From: JANQRA01 sp035762545
GTDB lineage: Bacteria; Actinomycetota; Acidimicrobiia; Spongiisociales; ZC4RG35
NCBI GenBank assembly: GCA_035762545.1
Contig: DASTOM010000044.1
Span: 124,001-188,000, forward strand
DNA length: 64,000 nucleotides
Direction: 5' to 3'
Shown: positions 50,589 to 58,908 of the stretch, piece by piece
Layout: every line of letters begins with the position of its first letter
Position numbering within the stretch: the first letter of the stretch is position 1
The notes under the pieces: model-generated
The model's database searches: none
Seen by the model: the letters and a program-made list of their open reading frames with translations, nothing else
Told to the model about the DNA's origin: nothing
Position numbers and translations under genes: made by a program

Positions 50589-52169
50589 CTACTTGTAGAA
50601 GGGGACCCACTTCAGGATCTTCAAGACCGCCCCGAGGATCTTGTGGTACATGGGGTAGGCCATCCCCTCGGGCGGGGCGAAGGCAGGTCCGATCTTCTGG
50701 ATCGCCACCGTCTGCGCCTCTGTGTACTTGAGGAGTCCTTCCGGACCATGTCGCCGACCCTGACCCGAGGCCTTGAAACCCCCCATCGGCGCCGCGTACG
50801 TGGACCAGGCAGCCGCATACCCGTCGTTGACCCCGATGGTCCCGGCCTCGAGTCTCTCCGCGACCTCGAGCGCCCGGGAGGTGTCCCTACCCCAAACGCT
50901 GAAGTTGAGACCGAAATCCGAGTCGTTGGCCAGGGCGACCGCCTCGTCAATCGAGTCGAACCCGTAGATCGAGACCACTGGGCCGAACGTTTCGACCCGG
51001 CAGATTCTCATGGTCTCGTCGACACGAGCGAGGACGGTTGGCTCGTAGAAAGTCGGGCCGACGTCCGGTCTCGGCTTGCCGCCGGTGAGCAGTGTCGCCC
51101 CACACGACACCGCATCCTCGACATGGGAGTGAACTGCGTCGAGATGCTCGGGAGTGATCATCGAAGAAAGCGCTGAAGAGAAGTCGTAAGCCGCAGTGAT
51201 TGGGAGGTTCTGGGTGTGCTCCACGAACCGCGCCGTGAACTCTTCGCGGATCTTCTCGTCCACATAGATCCTCTCCATGGCGAGGCAGAGCTGCCCACCG
51301 TTGGCGAACACCGCGCGCGACAGTCCGGCGACCGTCTTGTCCATGTCGGCGTCGTCGAGCACCAGGGCCGCGTTCTTGCCCCCCAACTCCATCGAAGATC
51401 CGATGAGTCGCCGGCCTGCCTGCTCGGCGACCTTGCGACCGACCTTGGTCGACCCGGTGAACATGATGTAGTCGACTTCGTCGATGAGAGTCGGTCCCAC
51501 CTCCTCACCCCGACCGGTCACGACCTGAAGTACACCGCGAGGCAGGCCGGCCTCGTCCAACAGCCTGGCGGCGAGGAGCATCGACAGGGGCGTCTTCTCG
51601 TCGGGTTTGCAGACCACGGCGTTGCCGGCGAGCAAAGCCGGGATCATGTCCGAGATGGCGAGAGTGAACGGGAAGTTCCAGGGACTTATGTTTCCGACCA
51701 CGCCGTAAGGACGTCGGTACTCGTAGGTCTTGGTGAACAGGGGGAACGAGACCGCGCGGCGCTTTCGGGCCAGGAGCGCCCGGCCCGTCTTGAGGTAGTA
51801 GTGGGTTGTGGCGACTGTGTCGTAGACCTCCTCGGAGGCCGGGATCCTCGCTTTCCCCGCCTCCAACTGGATCAGATCCATGGCCACGCCGTCGTTCTCG
51901 ATCACCAGGTCGTGGAAGCGCGAAAGGATCTTCAGTCGATCTCCTATGGGTGTCCGAGCCCAACCGACCTGAGCCATGCGCCCTCGTTCAACCGCGGCCA
52001 CCACGTCGTCGGGGGTGGCGTGGGGGACACTGGCGATCGTGGTCTGGGTGAACGGTGAGACCACCGTGATCGGTGTCCGCTCCCTAGGCACATCTACACG
52101 CGCGACGAGGTCGGTGAGCAGGGCGACGGTTATGTTCGGGGCGAGCTGACCTGCGGCTGTGGTCGTCAC
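50589..52169 (-). CDS. gabD2: Succinic semialdehyde dehydrogenase (GabD2 type)
   Basis: A 526-aa aldehyde dehydrogenase closest in layout to mycobacterial GabD2, which oxidises succinic semialdehyde to succinate with NADP+. Motifs: GVVGNISPWNFPFTLAISD, FTGSTKVGRKVAEQAGRRLIG (nucleotide loop), SMELGGKNAALV with the catalytic Glu, FANGGQLCLAMERIYV with the catalytic Cys, ETFGPVVSIY and RRHGPEGLLKYTEAQTVA. The start is one of several GTG codons at 52169-52178; no clear ribosome binding site. It ends one base from the GNAT stop. Confidence 0.9.
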   Translation of the reverse strand: MTTTAAGQLAPNITVALLTDLVARVDVPRERTPITVVSPFTQTTIASVPHATPDDVVAAVERGRMAQVGWARTPIGDRLKILSRFHDLVIENDGVAMDLIQLEAGKARIPASEEVYDTVATTHYYLKTGRALLARKRRAVSFPLFTKTYEYRRPYGVVGNISPWNFPFTLAISDMIPALLAGNAVVCKPDEKTPLSMLLAARLLDEAGLPRGVLQVVTGRGEEVGPTLIDEVDYIMFTGSTKVGRKVAEQAGRRLIGSSMELGGKNAALVLDDADMDKTVAGLSRAVFANGGQLCLAMERIYVDEKIREEFTARFVEHTQNLPITAAYDFSSALSSMITPEHLDAVHSHVEDAVSCGATLLTGGKPRPDVGPTFYEPTVLARVDETMRICRVETFGPVVSIYGFDSIDEAVALANDSDFGLNFSVWGRDTSRALEVAERLEAGTIGVNDGYAAAWSTYAAPMGGFKASGQGRRHGPEGLLKYTEAQTVAIQKIGPAFAPPEGMAYPMYHKILGAVLKILKWVPFYK

Positions 52170-52226
52170 GTTCACCACATTACGTATTCGACTGCCGTTT
52201 GAAACAGTGTTCCCTATCGTGCCCCG

Positions 52227-52685
52227 ATGGCCAGGGTCCATCAGATCAACACCAGCAAGGGCGGCGTACCCAAACTCCCCATCGAATCAGCGGTGGTCGG
52301 TGAGCGGGGCATCGTCGGAGACGAGCAGGCGGACAAGGTCCATCACGGGAGCCCCGAGCAGGCGCTGTGCCTCTTCTCCCTCGAGGTGATCGAGCGGCTC
52401 CAGGCGGAGGGTCACCCGATCACCCCCGGATCTGCGGGCGAGAACGTGACCGTGACCGGGCTGGATTGGAGCCAGGTGGTTCCGGGCCGAACGATGTTGC
52501 TGGGACCGGTCCGTATCGAGATCACTCACTTTGCGACGCCGTGTTCCAAGAACGCCCAGTGGTTCTCCGACGGCAGGTACACCCGCATCCACACCAACAA
52601 GCACCCGGGTGAGTCGCGGGTCTATGCGCGGGTCCTAGCAGGTGGGCCACTGACCACCGGCGACTCTGTGGAGCTAGTCGACTAA
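52227..52685 (+). CDS. MOSC-domain protein
   Basis: A 152-aa MOSC-domain protein (family found in molybdenum-cofactor sulfurase ends and YiiM). Features: INTSKGGVPKLPIESAVVGERGIVGDEQADKVHHG with the conserved Asp-Arg/His region, LFSLEVIERLQAEGHPITPGSAGENVTVTGLDW and FATPCSKNAQWF with the conserved Cys that would carry the sulfur or activate the substrate. It may detoxify N-hydroxylated compounds with molybdenum or handle sulfur. It overlaps the convergent hydrolase gene by 12 bases. Confidence 0.88.
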   Translation: MARVHQINTSKGGVPKLPIESAVVGERGIVGDEQADKVHHGSPEQALCLFSLEVIERLQAEGHPITPGSAGENVTVTGLDWSQVVPGRTMLLGPVRIEITHFATPCSKNAQWFSDGRYTRIHTNKHPGESRVYARVLAGGPLTTGDSVELVD

Positions 52686-53309
52686 CCGAGCACGGAGGAA
52701 CTCGATCGTCGTCGACCAAGCCCTCTCGAAGGCTTCGGGATCGAAGGTCTCGCCGTCAGGCTCGCAGAATCCGTGTTTGGTCCCCGGATAGGTCACCACT
52801 TCGACCGGGAGTGACTCGAGACCCATGGTGGCCTCCATGAACGCCGCTTCGTCATCGGTGATGTATTCGTCCTCCTCGGCGAAATGGACGAGATACGAAG
52901 ATCTCGACCCGGCGAAGTCGATCTGCTGGGTCCCGTAGAAAGAGACGACGGCCGTCACCATCTCGCCGAGACGGACTGAAGCCCACAGTCCCATCGAGCC
53001 GCCCATCCCGAACCCGACGATCCCGATGGGACCGTCGGTCGATTGCTCGAACACGAGCTGGGCAGAGGTGAGCACCAACGAGGCGAGACGGTCGGGGCTG
53101 GCCTCGCCGAGAACATCGATGCCTTCCTTCTCGGTCTCGGGGAGGGCCCCGAAATTGATGTCGGGCGCCAGGACGGTGAACCCCTCGTCAGCGAGTGAGT
53201 CACAGAGACCTTTCACCGACGACGTGAGCCCCCAGAGCGAGTGGAGGACCAACACCCCTGGACCGCGTCCGGTCTCCCCCTGGACGAAGTAGGCCTGGTC
53301 GTTTGGCAC
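52674..53309 (-). CDS. Dienelactone-hydrolase-like protein without the usual nucleophile
   Basis: A 211-aa alpha/beta hydrolase of the dienelactone hydrolase group: PGVLVLHSLWGLTSSVKGLCDSLADEGFTVLAPDINFG, the catalytic-Asp loop HFAEEDEYITDDEA and His in PGTKHGFCEP. The nucleophile elbow reads IGIVGFGMGGSMG; relatives have GxCxGG with Cys (or Ser) as nucleophile, here the position is Gly. The Ser three residues later is not in the usual geometry. The protein may be inactive as a hydrolase or use another residue; the DNA around 52990-53020 shows no sign of a frameshift. Confidence 0.82.
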   Translation of the reverse strand: MPNDQAYFVQGETGRGPGVLVLHSLWGLTSSVKGLCDSLADEGFTVLAPDINFGALPETEKEGIDVLGEASPDRLASLVLTSAQLVFEQSTDGPIGIVGFGMGGSMGLWASVRLGEMVTAVVSFYGTQQIDFAGSRSSYLVHFAEEDEYITDDEAAFMEATMGLESLPVEVVTYPGTKHGFCEPDGETFDPEAFERAWSTTIEFLRARLVD

Positions 53310-53354
53310 ACGCCAAAGCTAGTTGGAGTGCCGGCCCGCCCTACCCTGCACCGG

Positions 53355-55007
53355 ATGAGTTCGGCGGTCGAACCACTCAGATATCCGCACTTTCGCTGGC
53401 TGTGGGCCGGCAATGTGTTCTCCGCCTCGGGCACGTTCGTGCAGTCGGTCGCGGCCTCGTGGCTCATGTTCGAGCTCACCGGGTCGAACACCTGGGTCGG
53501 GTTGATCGTCGCCTCCTCGACCCTCCCGCTCCTGTTCTTCTCCCTGAGCGCAGGCGCACTCGCCGACCGGTTCAACCGGGCCAAGATCATGCTGGTTGCC
53601 CAGGGAGTCATGGGGGCTTCCGCACTGGCAATGGCCATTCTCACCTACATGGGCGTCATGACACCCGGCCTGCTCCTCACGTTGGGCCTGATCCTGGGAA
53701 GTGGCCTGGCCCTGAACATCCCGGCGTGGCAGGCCATCGTCCCGGATCTGGTCCCTCGTGGGCTCGTCGCCTCGGCCGTGGCCCTCAATTCGGCCGCCTT
53801 CAATGCGGCTCGGGCCATCGGCCCTGCGATAGGTGGTGCCCTGGTCGTTACCTATGGCGCCCAGGCCGGGTTCGCATTCAACGCCCTCTCCTATGTGGCC
53901 ATCATCATCGCCTTGATCGCCATCGGTCCCCGGTTGACAGTCGAGACGAGTGACCCCAACCAATCGATGCGGGCGGCGATCTCCACCGGGATCAGGTTCG
54001 CCCGATTCACACCCGTCTTCCGCAACCTCATGGCCCTGGTTGCGCTGTTCGCAGTCAGTTCCGCGGTGGTCCAGTCGGTGCTGCCGGTACACACCGAGGT
54101 CCTCGGGGGCGGAGCAGCTGCCTTCGGCCTCCTCTATGGAGCGATGGGCTTGGGCGCACTCGTCGGCGCGGTGATCCGTCCCCGGATCTCCCGGAGGTTC
54201 CCCGGCTCGTGGGTCCCGTACACGATCAGCTTCTTCGGTCTGTCCGGCATCCTCCTCGGGCTCAGCCCAAACGTCTGGGTGGCCGGATTGGGCATGTTCC
54301 TCGCCGGGCTGTTCTGGTTGCTGACCCTGGCGACGCTCAACGCCACCGCCCAGTTGCTGTCACCGGCGTGGATCCGGGGACGGGCGATGTCGATCTACAC
54401 CCTCGCCTTCGCCGGAGTGCTTCCGATCGGCTCGATCCTGTCCGGGCTCCTGGCCGATCAGATCGGAACCAGGGGATCGCTTCTCGTCTTCTCCACCGGC
54501 GCAGTGCTGCTGGGTGTGGTCACACCGCGTTTCAAGGTGCCCCACGTCGACGACGTCGTATCCCCCGAGTACACCGAACAGCCCCCGACCCCACACGACG
54601 ACGCCTCGTTCGAGGGTGGCCCGGTGATCGTGCTGAACACGTGGACCATCGACGAGGGTGACTTCGCCGAGTTCACCGCGCTGATGAACGAGCTGAGACT
54701 GGTCCGGCTCAGCACCGGGGCCTACCGGTGGCGGCTGTTCCGAAACACGTCGGATCCGACCCGCCTCACCGAGTTCATGGCACTGCAGAGCTGGGAGGAC
54801 CACGTCGCCCAGCACCGTCGCATCGACGACACCGCGGTGGCCTTGATACGAAGGCTACGGGAGTTCGACAACGGAGGCGGCCCGACGACCCGGCATTTGA
54901 TCGCCATCGACGTGGAGGATCCTCCTGACTTCGAGGACCTCGTGGCAGCCCACGATCACCTCCATCAGGTCGACGGGTCGATCCCGTCACAGGATCAGGA
55001 CGCCTGA
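53355..55007 (+). CDS. MFS exporter fused to antibiotic-biosynthesis-monooxygenase-like domain
   Basis: A 550-aa protein. Residues 1-400 are a major-facilitator exporter of the MFS_3/enterobactin-exporter type (FRWLWAGNVFSASGTFVQSVAASWLMFELTGS, LIVASSTLPLLFFSLSAGALADRFNRAKIMLVAQG). Residues about 430-530 resemble the dimeric alpha/beta-barrel (ABM/EthD-like) fold: PVIVLNTWTIDEGDFAEFTALMNEL...FMALQSWEDHVAQHRRIDD. This fusion recurs in bacteria; its role is unknown. The ATG at 53355 starts the first helix. It overlaps the convergent next gene by 13 bases. Confidence 0.9.
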   Translation: MSSAVEPLRYPHFRWLWAGNVFSASGTFVQSVAASWLMFELTGSNTWVGLIVASSTLPLLFFSLSAGALADRFNRAKIMLVAQGVMGASALAMAILTYMGVMTPGLLLTLGLILGSGLALNIPAWQAIVPDLVPRGLVASAVALNSAAFNAARAIGPAIGGALVVTYGAQAGFAFNALSYVAIIIALIAIGPRLTVETSDPNQSMRAAISTGIRFARFTPVFRNLMALVALFAVSSAVVQSVLPVHTEVLGGGAAAFGLLYGAMGLGALVGAVIRPRISRRFPGSWVPYTISFFGLSGILLGLSPNVWVAGLGMFLAGLFWLLTLATLNATAQLLSPAWIRGRAMSIYTLAFAGVLPIGSILSGLLADQIGTRGSLLVFSTGAVLLGVVTPRFKVPHVDDVVSPEYTEQPPTPHDDASFEGGPVIVLNTWTIDEGDFAEFTALMNELRLVRLSTGAYRWRLFRNTSDPTRLTEFMALQSWEDHVAQHRRIDDTAVALIRRLREFDNGGGPTTRHLIAIDVEDPPDFEDLVAAHDHLHQVDGSIPSQDQDA

Positions 55008-55684
55008 GCGTATTTCATCTCGCGGGCGAACCTCTTCCAGTCGGCCGACTTGGTAGACCAGAGGACATCCGTGGCGATCATTGCCAGACCGGCGACGAGC
55101 AGCAGCCACGAGACCCAGGCGGGCAGGTCGGCGGCAACGGCCGCGGGGATCATCAGGAAGGGGATCGCCTTGGTGGCCAGGGCTCCAGACGCGTGCATCC
55201 AGGCACGTCGACGGGGTGGGGTGCGTAGGTACGACGCGTAATCGATCTTGATGCCGGGTTGGGGCTTGAGGATCTCTGCCACGAACCACCTCGTGAACCG
55301 GATTCCGAAGATGGTCCCCACCACCATGTGGGCCAGGGTGTGGGTCGAACCGAGCAACACGACGACACCCAGACCGAAAGCGACGATCGCGGCGAAACCG
55401 TCCAGGTAGTACGCCAGACCGACCAGGGCGAACCCGACGACCGTCACCAGGGCCGCCAGGGTCGTGCCCAAACCGAATGGCACCGTGATCATCGGACCCC
55501 AATTGTCGAACGCCTTCCGGTCGATCTCGGCGATGCGCTCGGCGTAGGAGTCGACGAGGCCAGGGTCCTTCTTGACTGCTCCGACCGCCTTCCAGAAGTC
55601 GGTTCCGTCGAGACCCGATCCGTCGTCGACCGCACGGTTCGCGTCGTCGAGGATTCGCTCGATGGCGGAGACTTCCACAGTCAC
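54995..55684 (-). CDS. Membrane protein with His-containing helix, unknown
   Basis: A 229-aa protein with a soluble N-terminal ~65 residues (IERILDDANRAVDDGSGLDGTDFWKAVGAVKKDPGLVDSYAERIAEIDRKAFDNWG) and four to five helices after it. One helix carries GSTHTLAHMVVGTIFGIRFTRWFV, with two His in a HxxxH-like spacing that could bind metal or haem. No family is claimed. GTG 55684 is preferred over TTG 55687. It is convergent with the MFS fusion. Confidence 0.7.
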   Translation of the reverse strand: MTVEVSAIERILDDANRAVDDGSGLDGTDFWKAVGAVKKDPGLVDSYAERIAEIDRKAFDNWGPMITVPFGLGTTLAALVTVVGFALVGLAYYLDGFAAIVAFGLGVVVLLGSTHTLAHMVVGTIFGIRFTRWFVAEILKPQPGIKIDYASYLRTPPRRRAWMHASGALATKAIPFLMIPAAVAADLPAWVSWLLLVAGLAMIATDVLWSTKSADWKRFAREMKYAQAS

Positions 55685-55744
55685 CAATATAGGTACGGTG
55701 CCAAGGGTGCAACCGGATGACCCGGGTCGGGGTTCTTCTCACTG

Positions 55745-56263
55745 ATGGATGAACTGGCTGCAGCCCTCGCCACCGACCTGGACGACGCGTTCCCCAAACT
55801 CGTCGAGAACTCCGGACAACGCGTGTTCTGGGGCCTGAGACGGATATGCGGGAACCACCAGGAGGCCGAGGACCTCACACAAGAGACCTTCATCAGGGCC
55901 TACCGGGCCCTTGGTGGGTACGAGCCGGAACGCATCAGAACGCTTCAGCTGCACCCGTGGTTGTGGACGATCGCGCTCAACCTGAGTCGGAATCATCTTC
56001 GGGACCGTTCCCGAAGACCGACGCCGGTCGAGATGACCGTCGAAGGTTCGACCGAGGATCCCGAGCCGGTCGACAGTGCGGCATGGGACCGGCGGATGGC
56101 GGAGTTGAGCCAGGCCCAGCGGACCGCGGTCGTACTGCGGCACGTGGTCGGGCTGAGCATCGACGAGATATCCATGGCCACAGGGCGAACCGCGGGAACA
56201 GTGAAAGCCGACATCCATCGAGGACTGGCCCGGTTACGCGCGACGATGGAGAAAGAAACATGA
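55745..56263 (+). CDS. Sigma-70 family (ECF-type) RNA polymerase sigma factor
   Basis: A 172-aa ECF-type sigma factor. Region 2 lies at about 20-90: GNHQEAEDLTQETFIRAYRALGG then PWLWTIALNLSRNHLRDRSRR. Region 4 lies at about 113-168: MAELSQAQRTAVVLRHVVGLSIDEISMATGRTAGTVKADIHRGLARLRA. No anti-sigma gene follows; instead the stop overlaps an O6-alkylguanine repair gene by four bases, suggesting the sigma factor responds to alkylation or other damage. Its target promoters are unknown. Confidence 0.92.
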   Translation: MDELAAALATDLDDAFPKLVENSGQRVFWGLRRICGNHQEAEDLTQETFIRAYRALGGYEPERIRTLQLHPWLWTIALNLSRNHLRDRSRRPTPVEMTVEGSTEDPEPVDSAAWDRRMAELSQAQRTAVVLRHVVGLSIDEISMATGRTAGTVKADIHRGLARLRATMEKET

Positions 56264-56859
56264 GCATCGAATCACAACTCGAAGGGCTCAGCGGCCCTCT
56301 ACCCGATGGAATCACCGACGGCGTGGCTCTGGGAACCGGACTCGCCGATGGATACGACTTCTACGAGTCGGCGATCGGCGCGGTCGTGGTGACCTTCAAC
56401 CCCGAAGGAGTCTCCTCGGTCGACATGGCCGAAGGATTCGAGGAGAGGCATGCCGAGCGTTTCGGCCGGGCACTCCTCCGCGCCGAAGCGCCCAGGGCTT
56501 GGGCAATCCACATCCCTCAGGCAATCGAACGAGGAACTCCCGGTTCACTGCCCCTCGACCTGAGATCGGTGACCGAGTTCCAGCAGCAGGTGCTGCTGAC
56601 GACGGCGACGATCCCCAAGGGCGAGGTCAGGCCTTACGGCTGGGTGGCCCGAGAGGTGCATCGGCCCAAGGCGGTCCGGGCGGTCGGCTCTGCGGTGGCC
56701 CGCAACCCCGTCCCACTGATCATTCCCTGTCACCGTGTCATCCGCAGCGACGGGCACATCGGCAACTACAGCCTGGGCGGTCCCCACAACAAGGTCGAGC
56801 TGCTCGAGCATGAGGGGTCGATCGTCGGCCTGAAATTCGATCCAGAAGGCGTTATGTGA
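56260..56859 (+). CDS. ogt: Methylated-DNA-protein cysteine methyltransferase
   Basis: A 199-aa suicide repair protein that moves alkyl groups from O6-guanine to its own Cys. The acceptor is C157 in IIPCHRVIRSDG; the Arg-finger and helix-turn-helix parts are in TTATIPKGEVRPYGWVAREV and AVGSAVARNPVPLI. The N-terminal ~100 residues form the structural domain. The ATG at 56260 overlaps the sigma-factor stop. A longer reading starting in the sigma gene is out of frame with it and not used. Confidence 0.94.
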   Translation: MSIESQLEGLSGPLPDGITDGVALGTGLADGYDFYESAIGAVVVTFNPEGVSSVDMAEGFEERHAERFGRALLRAEAPRAWAIHIPQAIERGTPGSLPLDLRSVTEFQQQVLLTTATIPKGEVRPYGWVAREVHRPKAVRAVGSAVARNPVPLIIPCHRVIRSDGHIGNYSLGGPHNKVELLEHEGSIVGLKFDPEGVM

Positions 56860-56890
56860 AACAGGACGTGTCGACCGACAGGCTTTGAAC

Positions 56891-56942
56891 CGTTCTGGGC
56901 GCATTTGCCCCCCGTTTTCGCCGGGTAAATGCGCCCAGAACG
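56891..56942. terminator. Strong 16-bp hairpin before tkt
   Basis: Left arm CGTTCTGGGCGCATTT (56891-56906) pairs perfectly with AAATGCGCCCAGAACG (56927-56942); the 20-base loop can form a further CCCG/CGGG stem. It lies between ogt and the transketolase start, 35 bases before that start codon. It may terminate the sigma-ogt transcript or act as a leader structure of tkt; a T-run is absent. Confidence 0.7.
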
Positions 56943-56976
56943 AAGTGGGGGACGGCGGGCGGTACCCTCCCGGGCG

Positions 56977-58908
56977 ATGCCAGACCACGAAATAGAGCAG
57001 TTGGCGGTCGACACGATCAAGGCCCTGGCCATGGACGCCGTGCAGGCGGCCAAGTCGGGGCATCCCGGAATGCCCATGGGCATGGCCGACATCGCCGTCA
57101 CCCTCTGGGGCAGGTACCTCATCGTCGACCCGGACGATCCGGAGTGGCCCGATCGGGACCGCTTCGTCCTCTCCAACGGCCACGGATCGATGCTCCTCTA
57201 CTCTCTCCTCCATCTGTCCGGTTTCCCGATCACCCTCGACGACATCCGCAACTTCCGGCAGTGGGGCCACCACACGGCGGGTCATCCCGAGATCGCCCAG
57301 GAGCTAGGGATCGAGATGACCACGGGGCCTCTCGGCCAGGGCTTCGCCACCGGAGTCGGGATGGCAGTGGCCGAGGAGCATCTGAGAGCCCGGCTCGGGG
57401 CCGACCTCGTCGATCATCGGACCTTCGGTTTCGTGTCCGATGGTGACCTGATGGAGGGAGTCAGTTCCGAGGCGGCGTCGATAGCGGGCAACTTCGCTCT
57501 CGGGAAGCTGATCTACCTGTATGACGACAACGACATCTCCATCGACGGTTCGACCGACATCACGTTCAACGAAGACGTGGTCCGGAGGTTCGAGGCGGTC
57601 GGTTGGCACACGCTGACGATCGACGGCCACGACAGAGGTGCTATCGACGAGGCGATCTCCGCCGCCATCGCTGAGGGCGACCGACCCTCGCTGGTCGTCT
57701 GCCACACCCACATCGGCCATGGCGCTCCCAATGCCCAGGACACCGCCGGAGCCCACGGGTCGCCCCTGGGGGAGGAGGAGATCAAGCTCACCAAGGAGGC
57801 GATGGGCTACCCGATCGACCCTTCGTTCCACGTCGACGACCGGGTCTACGGGTTCTTCTCCGAGGCCATGAATCGGGGACGCGAGGCACACGCCGCGTGG
57901 CAGGAGCGCTTCGACGCCGCGGACCGGGCCCAATGGGACTCCTTCTTCGCACCCGGGAAGCTGATCCTCGACGGACCGGGTTTCGAGGAGGGCGAGAGTC
58001 TCGCCACCAGAGCGTCGGCCGGGAAGCTATTCGAAGAGATCGCCGCCAAGGTCCCTGGATTCATCGGAGGATCGGCAGATCTCGCCGAGTCCACCAAAAC
58101 GGTCATCGAGAAAGGGCGTCTCTTCTCGAGGAGCGACAGGGCGGCACGCGACATCCCCTTCGGCGTCCGGGAGCACAGCATGGGCGCCCTGGTGAACGGG
58201 ATGGCCATTCACGGAGGACTCAAGCCCTACGGCGCCACGTTCTTCGTGTTCAGTGACTACATGCGGCCCGCAGTCCGGCTGTCAGCGCTAATGGAGATCC
58301 CTTCGGTGTGGGTCTGGACCCACGACTCGATCTTCCTCGGGGAAGACGGCCCCACGCACCAACCGATCGAGCACCTGGCGTCCCTTCGCGCCATGCCCAA
58401 CCTGTGGGTGATACGACCCGCAGACGCAAACGAGGCCATCGCGGCCTGGGAAGTCGCTCTCAACCGGACGGACGGGCCGGTGGCGTTGGTCCTCAGCCGG
58501 CAGAATCTGCCCACTCTGCCTGCGGGCGATCTGGCGCGGGGGGGTTACATCGTCCGGGACGGATCGGACGTGACTCTGATCGCCACCGGATCGGAAGTGT
58601 CCACCGCGCTCTCCGCAGCCGCACTCCTCTCCTCTGACGGGACGGAAGCAAGGGTCGTGAGTCTCCCCTGCTGGGAGCTGTTCGAACGGCAGGACGCCTC
58701 CTATCGAGCCGAAGTCATCGGGAGTGCCCCGCGGGTGTCCATCGAGGCTGCCGCCACCTTCGGATGGGAACGGATGGTGGGTTCTGGAGGGCTCTCAATC
58801 GGCATCGATCATTTCGGTGCCTCGGCACCGGCCGAGGTCCTGGCCGAGCAGTTCGGTTTCACACCCGAAGCTGTCGCCTCCCGGGTTCGCGAGCACCTCG
58901 GCCGTTGA
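56977..58908 (+). CDS. tkt: Transketolase
   Basis: Transfers two-carbon units in the pentose phosphate pathway with thiamine diphosphate. The 643-aa length and motifs fit: KSGHPGMPMGMADIAVTLW (about 27-45), GPLGQGFATGVGMAVAE, SDGDLMEGVSSEAASIAG (TPP-binding GDG), IYLYDDNDISIDG, REHSMGALVNGMAIHGG with the catalytic Glu, and HDSIFLGEDGPTHQP. The ATG at 56977 is preceded by CGGGCG and a strong hairpin. Its stop overlaps the TTG of the next gene in a TTGA. Confidence 0.96.
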   Translation: MPDHEIEQLAVDTIKALAMDAVQAAKSGHPGMPMGMADIAVTLWGRYLIVDPDDPEWPDRDRFVLSNGHGSMLLYSLLHLSGFPITLDDIRNFRQWGHHTAGHPEIAQELGIEMTTGPLGQGFATGVGMAVAEEHLRARLGADLVDHRTFGFVSDGDLMEGVSSEAASIAGNFALGKLIYLYDDNDISIDGSTDITFNEDVVRRFEAVGWHTLTIDGHDRGAIDEAISAAIAEGDRPSLVVCHTHIGHGAPNAQDTAGAHGSPLGEEEIKLTKEAMGYPIDPSFHVDDRVYGFFSEAMNRGREAHAAWQERFDAADRAQWDSFFAPGKLILDGPGFEEGESLATRASAGKLFEEIAAKVPGFIGGSADLAESTKTVIEKGRLFSRSDRAARDIPFGVREHSMGALVNGMAIHGGLKPYGATFFVFSDYMRPAVRLSALMEIPSVWVWTHDSIFLGEDGPTHQPIEHLASLRAMPNLWVIRPADANEAIAAWEVALNRTDGPVALVLSRQNLPTLPAGDLARGGYIVRDGSDVTLIATGSEVSTALSAAALLSSDGTEARVVSLPCWELFERQDASYRAEVIGSAPRVSIEAAATFGWERMVGSGGLSIGIDHFGASAPAEVLAEQFGFTPEAVASRVREHLGR

